NCBI RefSeq assembly: GCF_020193655.1
Contig: NZ_JADYVE010000004.1
Location: 124,001-188,000 of the forward strand
Length of the DNA stretch: 64,000 bases
Direction: 5' to 3'
Origin: Ensifer sp. IC3342
GTDB taxonomy: Bacteria > Pseudomonadota > Alphaproteobacteria > Rhizobiales > Rhizobiaceae
In this document: positions 8,167 through 16,653 of the stretch, one piece after another
Position numbering within the stretch: position 1 is the first letter of the stretch
How the letters are laid out: every line of letters starts with the position of its first letter
Notes under the pieces: model-generated
Database searches by the model: none
Told to the model about the DNA's origin: nothing
What the model saw: the letters and a program-made list of their open reading frames with translations, nothing else
Program-made: the position numbers and the translations under genes

Positions 8167-9258
8167 TCACTCGGCGGCGTGGATGACCCGGTCGTTGTGG
8201 AACTCTTCGCGATAGGGCTTTGCCGTCGGCGGCAGTTCGCGCTTCAGGAAATAGTCCTCGTTCTTGAGCTGCCTGAGGAAGGCAGGGATCATTTCACGAT
8301 AGCCGTGAAGCATGGACGGGTTTGCCGCCGGCAGGTCGTGCTTGATCATTTCATGCAGCTTCGGCAGCGCGTGGTAGGGCACCATCGGGAACATGTGATG
8401 CTCGACGTGATAGTTCATGTTCCAGTAGATGAAGCGGCTCACCGGGTTCATGTAGACCGTGCGGCTGTTCAGCCGGTGATCGGTGACGTTGTCGGCAAGC
8501 CCGCCATGCTGCAACAGACCGGTCAACACGTGATGCCAGGCGCCATAGAGGCGGGGCAGACCGATCAGCATCAAGGGCAGAATGGAACCGAGATAGAGTG
8601 ACAGGCCGATCGTCGCGGCGCAGATCGCCAGCCAGATGCGGGCGACCAGGATCGCCTTCGGCTGCTCCATTTCCGGAATGAAGGTCTTTTCGGCGGCGCT
8701 GATTACGCCAAAGGCATTCCGCAGCATATCGATCATCGCGTGCCATACATCGATGATGCCGAAGAAATTCAGAACGAGCCGGAGAAGGTCCGGGGGGCGC
8801 ATGACGGCGATCTCCGGGTCGCGGCCAACGATGACCGTATCGGTGTGGTGGCGGGTATGGCTCCAGCGCCAGGTCACCGGGTTACGCATGATCATGAAAC
8901 AGGCGATCTGATAGACGACATCATTCATCCACATCGTCTTGAACGCGGTGCCATGGCCGCATTCGTGCCAGCGGCTGTCGGAGGCCGAGCCGTAGAGGAC
9001 GCCGTAGGCGAGGAAAAACGGTACGGCGACCCAAGTACCCCAAAAATAGATGCCGAGCCCGCCGAAAAGCACCATGCTGCCGAGCCAGAGGAAGGTGTCG
9101 CGGATGGCCGGGCCATCGTCGCGTTTCATCAATTCCTTCATCTGCTTGCGCGGAATGTCGGTGTGATACCACTCAGCCGCGGAAAGGCCATTGGCGATTG
9201 CCGCCTCGGCATCGCGCCCAAGCAGGCTGTAATCTCTTTTCGTGGCAACCGTCGTCAT
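8167..9258 (-). CDS. fatty-acid-desaturase-type di-iron oxygenase (MocD-like)
   Basis: This 363-aa membrane protein has the three histidine boxes of the desaturase/alkane-hydroxylase superfamily: HECGH near 97-101, HTRHH near 134-138 and HVEHH near 283-287. Hydrophobic segments lie around residues 55-90 and 185-215. In rhizobia this family includes MocD, proposed to remove the O-methyl group of the rhizopine 3-O-methyl-scyllo-inosamine with MocE and MocF. The substrate here is not shown by sequence, and a different methylated compound or an alkyl chain is possible. It is the promoter-proximal gene of the minus-strand operon and is divergent from a LacI-type regulator. Confidence 0.88.
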   Translation of the reverse strand: MTTVATKRDYSLLGRDAEAAIANGLSAAEWYHTDIPRKQMKELMKRDDGPAIRDTFLWLGSMVLFGGLGIYFWGTWVAVPFFLAYGVLYGSASDSRWHECGHGTAFKTMWMNDVVYQIACFMIMRNPVTWRWSHTRHHTDTVIVGRDPEIAVMRPPDLLRLVLNFFGIIDVWHAMIDMLRNAFGVISAAEKTFIPEMEQPKAILVARIWLAICAATIGLSLYLGSILPLMLIGLPRLYGAWHHVLTGLLQHGGLADNVTDHRLNSRTVYMNPVSRFIYWNMNYHVEHHMFPMVPYHALPKLHEMIKHDLPAANPSMLHGYREMIPAFLRQLKNEDYFLKRELPPTAKPYREEFHNDRVIHAAE

Positions 9259-9323
9259 CTCGTCCTCCCGAAGCGCGCTCCCGACTGCGCCTCAAATCCG
9301 ATGAAAGGAGCGTATGTTGACTT

Positions 9324-9394
9324 TTGACGATTCTCAATGCAGTCATGATATATTCTCTCAAATGCCATCATTGCGACGGCTTCATGCTTGAGAG
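9324..9394. promoter_or_regulatory. divergent promoter/operator region, mocD-like / lacI
   Basis: The 159-bp gap between the mocD-like gene and the LacI-type gene holds TTGACG (9324-9329) and TGATAT (9346-9351) with 16-bp spacing, read towards the regulator. An inverted repeat with arms CTCTCAA (9355-9361) and TTGAGAG (9388-9394) lies just before the regulator gene and could be an operator. No binding data exist here. Confidence 0.35.
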
Positions 9395-9417
9395 GATAAC
9401 TTCAGGGAGGAAGCGCC

Positions 9418-10449
9418 ATGACGAGGAGGCCGACGATCGCGGATCTTGCGCAGGCGGCGGGCGTGAGCGTTGCCACGGTCGACCGTGTCTTGAACGGGCG
9501 TCATCCGGTGCGCGAGGAAACGGCGCGAAGGGTTTACGACGCGGCCAAGACGATCGGCTATCACGCCGTCGGCCTGCTTCGCCAACGCGTGTTCGAGGAT
9601 CTCCCGCAATATCGTCTCGGCTTTCTCCTGCAAAAGCCGCAGCAGTCTTTCTATCAGGCGGTTGCGAAGGAGATCGAAAACGCATCACTGTCGCTCACCC
9701 ATGTCCGCGCGCTCCCTCAGGTGGACTTCGTTCCCAACTCCACCCCCGCAGGCATCACCGAAAAGCTGAAGGCCTTGGCGGCGCGCAATCAGGCGATCGC
9801 GCTGGTCGCTCCGGATTATCCAGCCGTCACGGCAGCGATAGAAGAACTGAAGGAGCGCGGCATTCCGGTCTTTTCGCTGCTTTCCGATTTCGCGGCCGGA
9901 GTGCGCGAGGGCTATGTCGGCTTGAACAACCACAAGGTTGGACGAACCGCCGCCTGGATGATTGCCAAGGCGGCGAAACGCCCGGGAAAGGTCGCGGCCT
10001 TTGTCGGCAGCCATCGCTTCCACGGGCATGAACTGCGCGAGATCGCCTTTCGCTCCTATTTTCGCGAAAACGCACCCGAATTCGAAGTGCTCGACACGAT
10101 GGTGAACCTGGACACCGCCGAAATCACCCATGAAGCGACGCTCGATCTTTTGCGGCGGCATCCCGATCTCATCGGTTTCTACGTTTGTGGCGGCGGGATG
10201 GAGGGCGCAATTTCGGCGATCCGAGAGGAAAAACTCGAGCGCAAGCTGCTGGTGGTCGTCAACGAACTCACACCGGAGTCACGCGCAGCGCTTGCCGACG
10301 AGGCAGTCACGATGGCGATCGCAACGCCCGTTCCCGCACTTGTGCGAGAGATCATCAGCCTAATGATCGGGGCGATCGATCGAGGCGCGGCCGGCGTACC
10401 AGGACAGACCTTCCTGCCTTTCGACATCTTCACACCGGAGAATATCTGA
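9418..10449 (+). CDS. LacI family transcriptional regulator (of the moc-like operon)
   Basis: This 343-aa regulator has an N-terminal LacI helix-turn-helix (TIADLAQAAGVSVATVDRVL; the family usually has TVSRVL) and a periplasmic-binding-protein-like effector domain from about residue 60. The effector domain resembles the ribose or inositol type of sugar sensor. It is transcribed away from the mocD-like operon with a shared 159-bp control region, so it most likely senses the substrate of that operon or a product. A cyclitol or sugar derivative is the natural guess from the family. The ATG at 9418 has GGGAGG upstream. Confidence 0.93.
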   Translation: MTRRPTIADLAQAAGVSVATVDRVLNGRHPVREETARRVYDAAKTIGYHAVGLLRQRVFEDLPQYRLGFLLQKPQQSFYQAVAKEIENASLSLTHVRALPQVDFVPNSTPAGITEKLKALAARNQAIALVAPDYPAVTAAIEELKERGIPVFSLLSDFAAGVREGYVGLNNHKVGRTAAWMIAKAAKRPGKVAAFVGSHRFHGHELREIAFRSYFRENAPEFEVLDTMVNLDTAEITHEATLDLLRRHPDLIGFYVCGGGMEGAISAIREEKLERKLLVVVNELTPESRAALADEAVTMAIATPVPALVREIISLMIGAIDRGAAGVPGQTFLPFDIFTPENI

Positions 10450-10482
10450 TCTCGTCGACAAGCACGACTTGCGAGAGCAAAT

Positions 10483-11934
10483 TTAGTCGGTCGCTTTTAT
10501 CCCGGTCTTTTCAGGATACGAAGCCTGCCTTGCATCTGAGGGCTCTCCACGCAGATTTGGTTTGCCCGTCAGATCATTGAGAAAATCCTGGCACCAGCGC
10601 GTAACGTCGTGTTCCAGCAAATGATCCATCATCGTCTTCCAGCGCGCCTTCCGTTCGTCCAACGGCATGCTAAGCGCGCGCGCCATGGCATTCGCCGTAC
10701 CCTCTACGTCGTACGGGTTGACGAGCAGCGCGCCGTTTAGCTTGCGAGCAGCTCCGGCGAAACGCGAAAGCAGAAGCACGCCAGGATCGTCCGGATCCTG
10801 CGCCGCTACATATTCCTTTGCGACGAGGTTCATCCCATCTCGAAGCGGCGTCACGAGTCCAACTTTGCCAAGCCGGTAAAGTCCAGCAAGAATGTGGCGG
10901 CCTATCGAGCGGTTGATATAGCGTATAGGCACCCAATCGACGGCGCCGAGCGCGCCGTTCACCCTGCCGGCTTGTTCGGCAACCATGCGCTGCATGGCTT
11001 CGTATTCCGGCACTTCGGAGCGGGACTTCGGCGTGATTTGTAGATAGGTGACATGCCCATGCTGGGCCGGATTGGCCAGGATGAAGCGCTCAAATGCATC
11101 GATGCGCTGCGTGATCCCCTTGGAATAATCGAGGCGATCGACACCGATGATCAGGCTGCGGTTTCCAATGCTCTCACGCGTTTTTTTGACCGTTTTGTTG
11201 GTCGATGCCTTTTTGGCGAATTCGGCAAAGGCCGCAGTCTCAATGCCGATTGCATAAGCGTCGCCCTTGAATACGCGGCCATAGGCGCTGTAGCGCCCTC
11301 CGCCAAGTTCGTCGCCGATGCCTTCCCGTCTGAGACAGCCGGCGAAGTTCTCGAGGTCATGATCGGTCTGGAAGCCGACGACGTCGTAGTGTGACAGGCC
11401 ACGCATGATCTCCTCATGAACGGGCATCGTGAAGAGCACGTCAGCGGGTGGCCAGGGAATATGAAGGAAGAAACCGATGCGGTTCTTCAGCCCCATCTGA
11501 CGCAGCTCTGCCGCGAGAGGGATCAGGTGGTAGTCGTGCACCCAAATGACGTCATCGGGTTTAACAAGCGGAGCAAGCCGATGGGCGAAGAAGCGATTGA
11601 CGCGGAAATACCCGGCCATTTCCTTGCGACCGTATTCGGCCAGATCAAGCCGGTAGTGGCAGATCGGCCAAAGAACCCGATTGGCAAAGCCCTGGTAATA
11701 CTCCTCAAAATCGGTGTCGGTCAGATCCGTCAGTGCATAGGTAATGTTGCCCTGCTGCAGTTGGGCAAGCGGCTGCGGCTCGTGCTCTCCGCTCGATTTC
11801 CCCGACCAGCCCATCCATATGCCGCCATGCTCTTCAAGGGCGACCTTCAGCGCAACCGCCAGCCCACCGGCGGGTGCAATACCACCCTTGTCCGGAACAG
11901 GTACGCGATTGGAAACAACGACGAGACGGCCCAT
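10483..11934 (-). CDS. otsA: trehalose-6-phosphate synthase OtsA
   Basis: OtsA makes trehalose 6-phosphate from UDP-glucose and glucose 6-phosphate (GT20). The 483-aa length fits. Diagnostic motifs are VVVSNRVPVP at the N-terminus, AGGLAVAL, WVHDYHLIPLAAELR, GVDRLDYSKGI and LRDGMNLVAKEYVA near 360. It is downstream of otsB on the same strand with a 64-bp gap, so the two probably form an osmoprotection or storage operon. A Ser/Pro/Lys-rich tail of about 25 residues follows the catalytic domain and is likely not conserved. Nothing looks broken. Confidence 0.97.
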   Translation of the reverse strand: MGRLVVVSNRVPVPDKGGIAPAGGLAVALKVALEEHGGIWMGWSGKSSGEHEPQPLAQLQQGNITYALTDLTDTDFEEYYQGFANRVLWPICHYRLDLAEYGRKEMAGYFRVNRFFAHRLAPLVKPDDVIWVHDYHLIPLAAELRQMGLKNRIGFFLHIPWPPADVLFTMPVHEEIMRGLSHYDVVGFQTDHDLENFAGCLRREGIGDELGGGRYSAYGRVFKGDAYAIGIETAAFAEFAKKASTNKTVKKTRESIGNRSLIIGVDRLDYSKGITQRIDAFERFILANPAQHGHVTYLQITPKSRSEVPEYEAMQRMVAEQAGRVNGALGAVDWVPIRYINRSIGRHILAGLYRLGKVGLVTPLRDGMNLVAKEYVAAQDPDDPGVLLLSRFAGAARKLNGALLVNPYDVEGTANAMARALSMPLDERKARWKTMMDHLLEHDVTRWCQDFLNDLTGKPNLRGEPSDARQASYPEKTGIKATD

Positions 11935-11998
11935 GCCGACCTCCTTTCATGCCATAAAATAGATCAGGTGCTCAAATATTCAGGCGACCAACACATAT

Positions 11999-12796
11999 TC
12001 AGGGAACCAATGCAGCGATGATGCCGCGCAGAGCCTCGGCAGAGGGGACGGAGCCGAGCGCTTCGCTCGCAGGCGACTTCGGCCCGATCCGGATCGAGTA
12101 GCCGCCGAGCCGGTTGGCTGTGCGAAACATCGCTTCGTCGGTCACGTCATCCCCGACGGCGAGGGCGCGTCTCCCGGCAAAGGGTGGCTGCGCGAGAAAC
12201 GCCTCGACTGCGTCGCCCTTGTCGGCACGGGCCGGGCGGATTTCGATCACCATCTTGCCGTGCTGGATCGTCCAGTTTGGCCCTGCTCGGATCAACGCCC
12301 GCTCGATCAGCGGTTCAAGCTGGAGTTTTCTGTCCGGCGCAAGCCGGTAGTGCGCGGCGACCGCCGCTCCCTTGTCCTCGATCAGAACACCGGGCCAGTT
12401 AGCCGTATCGGCGACAAGATCGGCCTTCAACCGCTCGAATTCCGACGTATCAGCGGCTTTGTGCACAAGACCGTCCGGATCGCGGCGCTCAGCACCATGA
12501 AGACCCGCAATTGGAAAAAGGAATGGCGAAAAAAGCTGTTCGGCATAGCCAAGATCGCGACCGGTCACGAGTGCCAGGGCACCTCCGAGTTTTCTCGACA
12601 AGGCATCGAGGTTCGCAGGCAACGAAGGTGGAACGACCACTGCGTCCGGCGTTTCGGCAAGGTCAAGCAATGTACCATCGATATCGAGGAATAGAGCCCA
12701 GCCTTGCGGATCCGTTGAGAGAGCGGCGAGAACGAAGTCCTCTGCTGAAACCGCGTCCGGATTCGAGGCGCTGAGAGACTGCTTCCGATGTGACAT
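11999..12796 (-). CDS. otsB: trehalose-6-phosphate phosphatase OtsB
   Basis: OtsB removes the phosphate from trehalose 6-phosphate. The 265-aa HAD-superfamily protein has motif I FLDIDGTLLDLAETP near residue 37 (nucleophile and general-acid Asp), motif II LVTGRD near 78, and motif IV VGDDVTDEAMF near 215. It is the first gene of an otsB-otsA pair and is divergent from a ROK-family gene. It starts MSHRKQSLSAS at ATG 12796. Confidence 0.95.
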   Translation of the reverse strand: MSHRKQSLSASNPDAVSAEDFVLAALSTDPQGWALFLDIDGTLLDLAETPDAVVVPPSLPANLDALSRKLGGALALVTGRDLGYAEQLFSPFLFPIAGLHGAERRDPDGLVHKAADTSEFERLKADLVADTANWPGVLIEDKGAAVAAHYRLAPDRKLQLEPLIERALIRAGPNWTIQHGKMVIEIRPARADKGDAVEAFLAQPPFAGRRALAVGDDVTDEAMFRTANRLGGYSIRIGPKSPASEALGSVPSAEALRGIIAALVP

Positions 12797-13031
12797 GACC
12801 CATATTTAGGTCAGAGCCCGCAATCGGCCAACCCTGAGTTTCCATGAAGCGGATATTTGCTGTCCAAAGTGGTGGCAGAGGCATCGGGGGTGTGCGGCCG
12901 GGCAGCGGCAAGCAACCTCGCCACCATCAATGGACTTCCATCGGGACTTGGCGGAACATCACCCCGCCGCTCACGTTTATCACTTACTCCGGTCTCGGAT
13001 CAGTTCAGGGAAGCGTCATAGGGGATGTTGC

Positions 13032-14111
13032 GTGGGCAGATCCGCGAACGAGAAGCAAGACGGCGTCCTCCTCACCCATGGTGACGACGATCTGCCGTCG
13101 GTCACGGTCGATGACTACAACATCGAATTGCGAAGCTCCGACGGCTTTCTGGGCGACAAGGCCAATAAATACGCGTTCCAAGAGAAGCTCGAAGCCTGGC
13201 GCAAGCGCGTGCGCAAGGGGGGCACCGATCCACTCGGCAAAACGCCAACCGGCGACCTGTCGAAAAAGGAGGTCGATGCCCTTCTCGTTGGCGACGACAA
13301 GCAGGCAGCCACCCTGGTCATGGGAGCGGTTGACGATTTCGCAGACGAGCTCGCCACTGTTCTCGACAGATTGCTGCACCAGAAGAGCTGGAAGAATACG
13401 GAACGAGTGGTGGTGGGCGGCGGCTTCAGGGAGCGCGTCGTAGGTGAACTAGCAATAGCCCGCGCGATGGTGCTGCTGAAGTCCAAGGGCACCAAGATTG
13501 AGCTCACGCCGATCGCTCACCATCCCGATGATGCAGGGCTTATCGGCGCCGTGCACCTCATTCCGTCCTGGATGCTGAAGGGGCACAAGGCAATCCTCGC
13601 CATTGATATCGGTGGCACGAATATTCGTGTGGGCATAGTCGAGACCCGCCTGAAGGAAGACGCGAACCTCTCAAAGGCCAAGGTCTGGAAGTCAGATATC
13701 TGGCGGCATGCGGATGACAAGCCTAGTCGGACCACGGCAATTGAACGTCTCATCTCCATGATCGAAAAGCTGATCGCCAAGGCCGACAAGGCAGATCTCA
13801 TCCCGGCCCCCGTGGTTGGTGTCGCCTGTCCTGGCGTGATCGGTGCCGATGGATCGATTGCACGCGGCGGTCAGAACCTGCCGGGCGGGAACTGGGAAAG
13901 CGAGCACTTCAATCTGCCCGCCGCGATCAAGGAGGCCATTCCGCAAATCGGCGAGGATGAGACCTTCGTGATCATGCACAACGACGCGGTCGTCCAGGGC
14001 CTTTCGCAGGTACCTTTCATGCAGGACGTCTCCGGCTGGGGCGTGCTGACGATTGGTACGGGCCTGGGCAACGCCCATTTCACCAACAGGCGCGAACGCG
14101 ATGCTGATTGA
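13032..14111 (+). CDS. ROK-family sugar-kinase-like protein with an extra half-domain
   Basis: I start this 359-aa protein at GTG 13032, behind AGGGG at good spacing; an upstream in-frame ATG at 12930 gives an unlikely leader. A canonical ROK kinase begins only near residue 200 with ILAIDIGGTNIRVG, followed by VACPGVIGADGSI and IGTGLGNA. Before it, residues about 115-170 contain VVVGGGF and a helix-rich segment that look like the C-terminal lobe of the same fold. The protein therefore seems to be a rearranged or one-and-a-half-copy kinase. The catalytic Asp segment (HNDAVVQG) is present. Its gene is divergent from otsBA, so a glucose or trehalose link is possible but unproven. Confidence 0.8.
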   Translation: MGRSANEKQDGVLLTHGDDDLPSVTVDDYNIELRSSDGFLGDKANKYAFQEKLEAWRKRVRKGGTDPLGKTPTGDLSKKEVDALLVGDDKQAATLVMGAVDDFADELATVLDRLLHQKSWKNTERVVVGGGFRERVVGELAIARAMVLLKSKGTKIELTPIAHHPDDAGLIGAVHLIPSWMLKGHKAILAIDIGGTNIRVGIVETRLKEDANLSKAKVWKSDIWRHADDKPSRTTAIERLISMIEKLIAKADKADLIPAPVVGVACPGVIGADGSIARGGQNLPGGNWESEHFNLPAAIKEAIPQIGEDETFVIMHNDAVVQGLSQVPFMQDVSGWGVLTIGTGLGNAHFTNRRERDAD

Positions 14112-14120
14112 GCCACTGCC

Positions 14121-14162
14121 GCGAACTTTGCGCGTCTTAAACGATGCGCGGCCCTGTAGCGA
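14121..14162. repeat. mosaic intergenic repeat, copy D (partial)
   Basis: This contains TTTGCGCGTCTTAAACGATG followed by CGCGGCCCTGTAGC. It is a worn version of the GCGCGTC...GACGCGCGGCGCTGTAG hairpin module that is intact at 44042 and 52844. It follows the ROK gene stop and could act as its transcript end. Confidence 0.5.
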
Positions 14163-14192
14163 GGCAGCGCAAATTACAGGAACACGGCACTG

Positions 14193-14336
14193 ATGAACCG
14201 GAGTGGGCTCTATCTCATCATCGCAGTTCTTGCTGCCGTTGCGATCGGGCTCGGCATCTACGTCTACCGCGAAGAAAACAAACCGGGCATCGAGATCAGG
14301 ATTGGTGAGGATGGTGTTTCGGTGGAGGAGAATTGA
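14193..14336 (+). CDS. small single-pass membrane protein (47 aa)
   Basis: A 47-codon open frame begins MNRSGLYLIIAVLAAVAIG and contains one predicted membrane segment at about residues 6-24. A charged tail rich in Glu (YREENKPGIEIRIGEDG) follows. It has AGGA about 11 nt upstream of the ATG. I recall short rhizobial hypothetical proteins of this layout, but their function is unknown. It sits between the ROK gene and the convergent KpsC-like gene. Confidence 0.65.
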   Translation: MNRSGLYLIIAVLAAVAIGLGIYVYREENKPGIEIRIGEDGVSVEEN

Positions 14337-14392
14337 CGGCGGTCCCAGCCGTTGATGGACCAGCCTGCTTGTGAACGCGGGAGCTTAGGCCT

Positions 14393-15439
14393 TTATGCGC
14401 GGCGAGTTGCGTCGACTTCGGCGACCAGGAAATCGATCGCTGCGAACACGTCCATCGGCTGCCAGTCTTTCGGATTGCGGTAGCTCGGATAGAGCCCAAG
14501 CGTTGCCGCGGTGAGTTGATCGACCGAGGGTCTCGCGCCGGCCCGCCGCGCCAAGGCCGCCTCGGCCGCGCTGCCTGCCCGATCATCCGTCAGCCCCCAA
14601 CCCGCATAGAACGGCACGGCGTAACAGCGCACGGGCATTTTTCGTAACAAAGCGTCGAAGCCGACCTGGCTCGAAACGGTCCAGACCTCGTCGACGACGT
14701 CGAGAATCGAAGCGACCGACACGCGGTCGGCCAGGAGAGCGACGCCGGCTGTCCTTGCCGCGCGCTCGGTCATGTAGCCTTTGCGATAGCCGGCCATGAC
14801 GTCCGGATGCGTGCGCACGACGCATTGCGCGCCACTTGCCAACGCATCATCGAGCATCCTGTCGAAGGAGTGACGGCTCCCGAGAGCACGCTCCACCGAG
14901 ACGTCACCGAGGACTTGATCGACGAGCAGAATACGCTTCCGGGAATTCTGTTCTATCGACGGCGGTTTGTGCGGCAGGTTGTTGTATTTCGACAGCTTGT
15001 GTTCGAGCATCCGTTCGCGGATGCTTTTTCCAAAGCTGTCCCAGCCCCCGTTGGCCGCGGCGGCGATCAGCAGTTCCAGGCGCGACGCCTTTCCGGCGTC
15101 GACAGGAAGCGCCCGGTCGTCCACGATGATCGAGACGGGCGCGGCTCCATCCTTGCCAAGGCCGACCGAGCGCAGGAAGCCGTCTTCAAGGTGCCAATGC
15201 GGCAATCGCCGCAAGCGGGCAACGGCCATCGCACTTTTCGCTGGAATCCGTCCACCCCAGGAGACTATTCCGTCGATCCCGGGAGAGAGAGTCGAGCCGA
15301 GCGGAATTCCAAAATGGTGACCGAGCCACGGAAACGCGCTGCGGACAAAGAATGTCGTGCCGAGCCTGGTTCCCTCCGGCGGATACCAGTTCTTGTCCGT
15401 CGCGCCGGGCAAGCTGTCCGTGGCTTTTCGCACAAGCAC
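14393..15439 (-). CDS. KpsC/LpsZ-like capsule polysaccharide (Kdo) transferase domain protein
   Basis: This 348-aa protein resembles one of the two glycosyltransferase lobes of KpsC, the enzyme that adds beta-Kdo linkers in Gram-negative capsule assembly. Recognisable features are LLVDQVLGDVSVERA, the VVRTHPDVMAGYRKG segment with its RxHP motif, and VPFYAGWGLTDDR near the C-terminus, all typical of this family. KpsC proteins are about twice as long, so this is a single-lobe form like rhizobial LpsZ/RkpJ-type proteins. It is cytoplasmic, without a signal peptide. No other capsule genes are in the window, so it is an orphan here. Confidence 0.8.
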   Translation of the reverse strand: MLVRKATDSLPGATDKNWYPPEGTRLGTTFFVRSAFPWLGHHFGIPLGSTLSPGIDGIVSWGGRIPAKSAMAVARLRRLPHWHLEDGFLRSVGLGKDGAAPVSIIVDDRALPVDAGKASRLELLIAAAANGGWDSFGKSIRERMLEHKLSKYNNLPHKPPSIEQNSRKRILLVDQVLGDVSVERALGSRHSFDRMLDDALASGAQCVVRTHPDVMAGYRKGYMTERAARTAGVALLADRVSVASILDVVDEVWTVSSQVGFDALLRKMPVRCYAVPFYAGWGLTDDRAGSAAEAALARRAGARPSVDQLTAATLGLYPSYRNPKDWQPMDVFAAIDFLVAEVDATRRA

Positions 15440-15755
15440 CTCATCTGCGCGCGCTTCCGCGCCGATCGCTTCCTCACTGTACGCCCCAAGAACCAGTTTA
15501 GCCGCGAAAACGCAATGGCCTTGATGGGCCTGTCAGGTGAACGTTTTGCCGGCTTTTCCGACGAATCGATTTTCTTATGTCAATCGCCGGTAGGGCTCGC
15601 GACCCGAGCCCAAGAGCTTCCGACATGTTCGATTTGAGGCCCGCGCCATCAAAAGTCAGACTATAGTCCCATGCCTCTCAGACTTAGTGCCGATACCCAG
15701 TTTTCAGCGCTGCGGTAGTCTTTGCAACCTCCTGAAAAGGTCGTGGAGTTTTGTT
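15440..15755. other. gene-free stretch upstream of the KpsC-like gene
   Basis: These 316 bp contain no convincing coding frame, repeat or RNA. They should hold the promoter of the minus-strand KpsC-like gene and of the small plus-strand frame at 15756, but I found no strong -35/-10 pair. Confidence 0.5.
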
Positions 15756-15845
15756 GTGACTAAGATCTTGGTTGTGGCGATGTCGCTGGTAATGGTCGGC
15801 TTCTGGGGTTCTGTCGGCGTTCTGATTTACTCGCTGCTCACGTGA
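15756..15845 (+). CDS. putative 29-aa membrane peptide
   Basis: This is a short frame starting at GTG 15756 with GGAG 8 nt upstream. It encodes MTKILVVAMSLVMVGFWGSV and nine more residues, which is almost entirely one membrane helix. It has no recognised family. Support comes only from the ribosome-binding site, the hydrophobicity and two similar frames nearby. Confidence 0.4.
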   Translation: MTKILVVAMSLVMVGFWGSVGVLIYSLLT

Positions 15846-15937
15846 GCCGATGCACGAGTATGCGTTATTTAGTAGCGGAACCGGCAGCGGCCCCCTATAG
15901 TTACCCCTGGTAATGGAGGTTGCCAGAGGAGGATCAC

Positions 15938-16030
15938 ATGAGCGACACCACTTTCGGGTTTCTAATAGCGGCTGAATTGTCAGCGTTATTTTGGGCCGCA
16001 GTGCTCATGGTGGCCTACTCGGCTTGGTGA
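15938..16030 (+). CDS. putative 30-aa membrane peptide with a perfect Shine-Dalgarno
   Basis: ATG 15938 is preceded by AGAGGAGGATCAC, a full-strength AGGAGG at optimal spacing. The product begins MSDTTFGFLIAAELSALFW and continues as a single hydrophobic helix ending YSAW. Such strong initiation signals before a 30-codon frame are unusual by chance. I recognise no family. Confidence 0.5.
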   Translation: MSDTTFGFLIAAELSALFWAAVLMVAYSAW

Positions 16031-16242
16031 TCGCCTCTTCGGGTCCATCACTCCCCAGTAATCTCTGCGGGCACCGGCCACGCCTTAGTGCTCGGAGATC
16101 TCACTCCGGCTGCTTCCCATATTTCACGGGGCAAGGAAGCCGGGCGGGCGGCCGACCGGTGTTACCTTGGAGACTCGACCGTCCAACTCCAATGATGTTT
16201 TCATGTCGTCGAAACTGTTCTTGGGATGCAGCCAGGGGCTGA

Positions 16243-16380
16243 ATGAAGATGGTTTACGATCGGCATGACAGGCGTTCACGCTACATTCAGATGATCAGGT
16301 TCTTCGGTGCGCTATTGCTGCCGGTCATTTTGCTCGGCTCGGCGATTGCTGCAGCCGAGTGGATGGGAAGCACGCTTTGA
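16243..16380 (+). CDS. putative 45-aa membrane protein
   Basis: This frame begins MKMVYDRHDRRSRYIQMIRF, a basic N-terminus, then a hydrophobic segment (about residues 18-40, with GALLLPVILLGSAIAAA) and a short tail. AGGGGC lies about 6 nt upstream of the ATG. The positive-inside pattern is consistent with a single-pass inner-membrane protein. The family is unknown. An alternative start at the third codon is possible. Confidence 0.5.
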   Translation: MKMVYDRHDRRSRYIQMIRFFGALLLPVILLGSAIAAAEWMGSTL

Positions 16381-16653
16381 ACGTTGTCGGCGTACGGCCG
16401 AATCCCCGTCGGATTGGCCGCTCAAAGGCGGCACATCCATTTGGGTACCATCGCTGGCACGTCGGTGGTAAGCCGTTTTGGCGAATGGCAGCTTTCGCGC
16501 TCTGGTGGTAAATTTTATCCAGCCGTTTGGAAAAGCTGACGGTCAGGGGCCTGCGCCGTCGATCAAGCATCGCTGCGGGCCCCGCCCAACCGTTTCCCTG
16601 AATTATCTTCGCGACATAAGCATTTTTCTCGGTCGCCGCATTACGGTAGAGAG
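16381..16653. other. gene-free stretch downstream of the permease operon
   Basis: These bases, between a small plus-strand frame and the end of a minus-strand permease gene, have no convincing coding content. They contain only the trailing region of the permease transcript. Confidence 0.5.

Noticed and set aside
13032-14111. Start of the ROK gene at ATG 12930
   Set aside because: The added 34 residues are unlike protein sequence and have no ribosome-binding site; GTG 13032 has AGGGG at good spacing and gives a sensible N-terminus.
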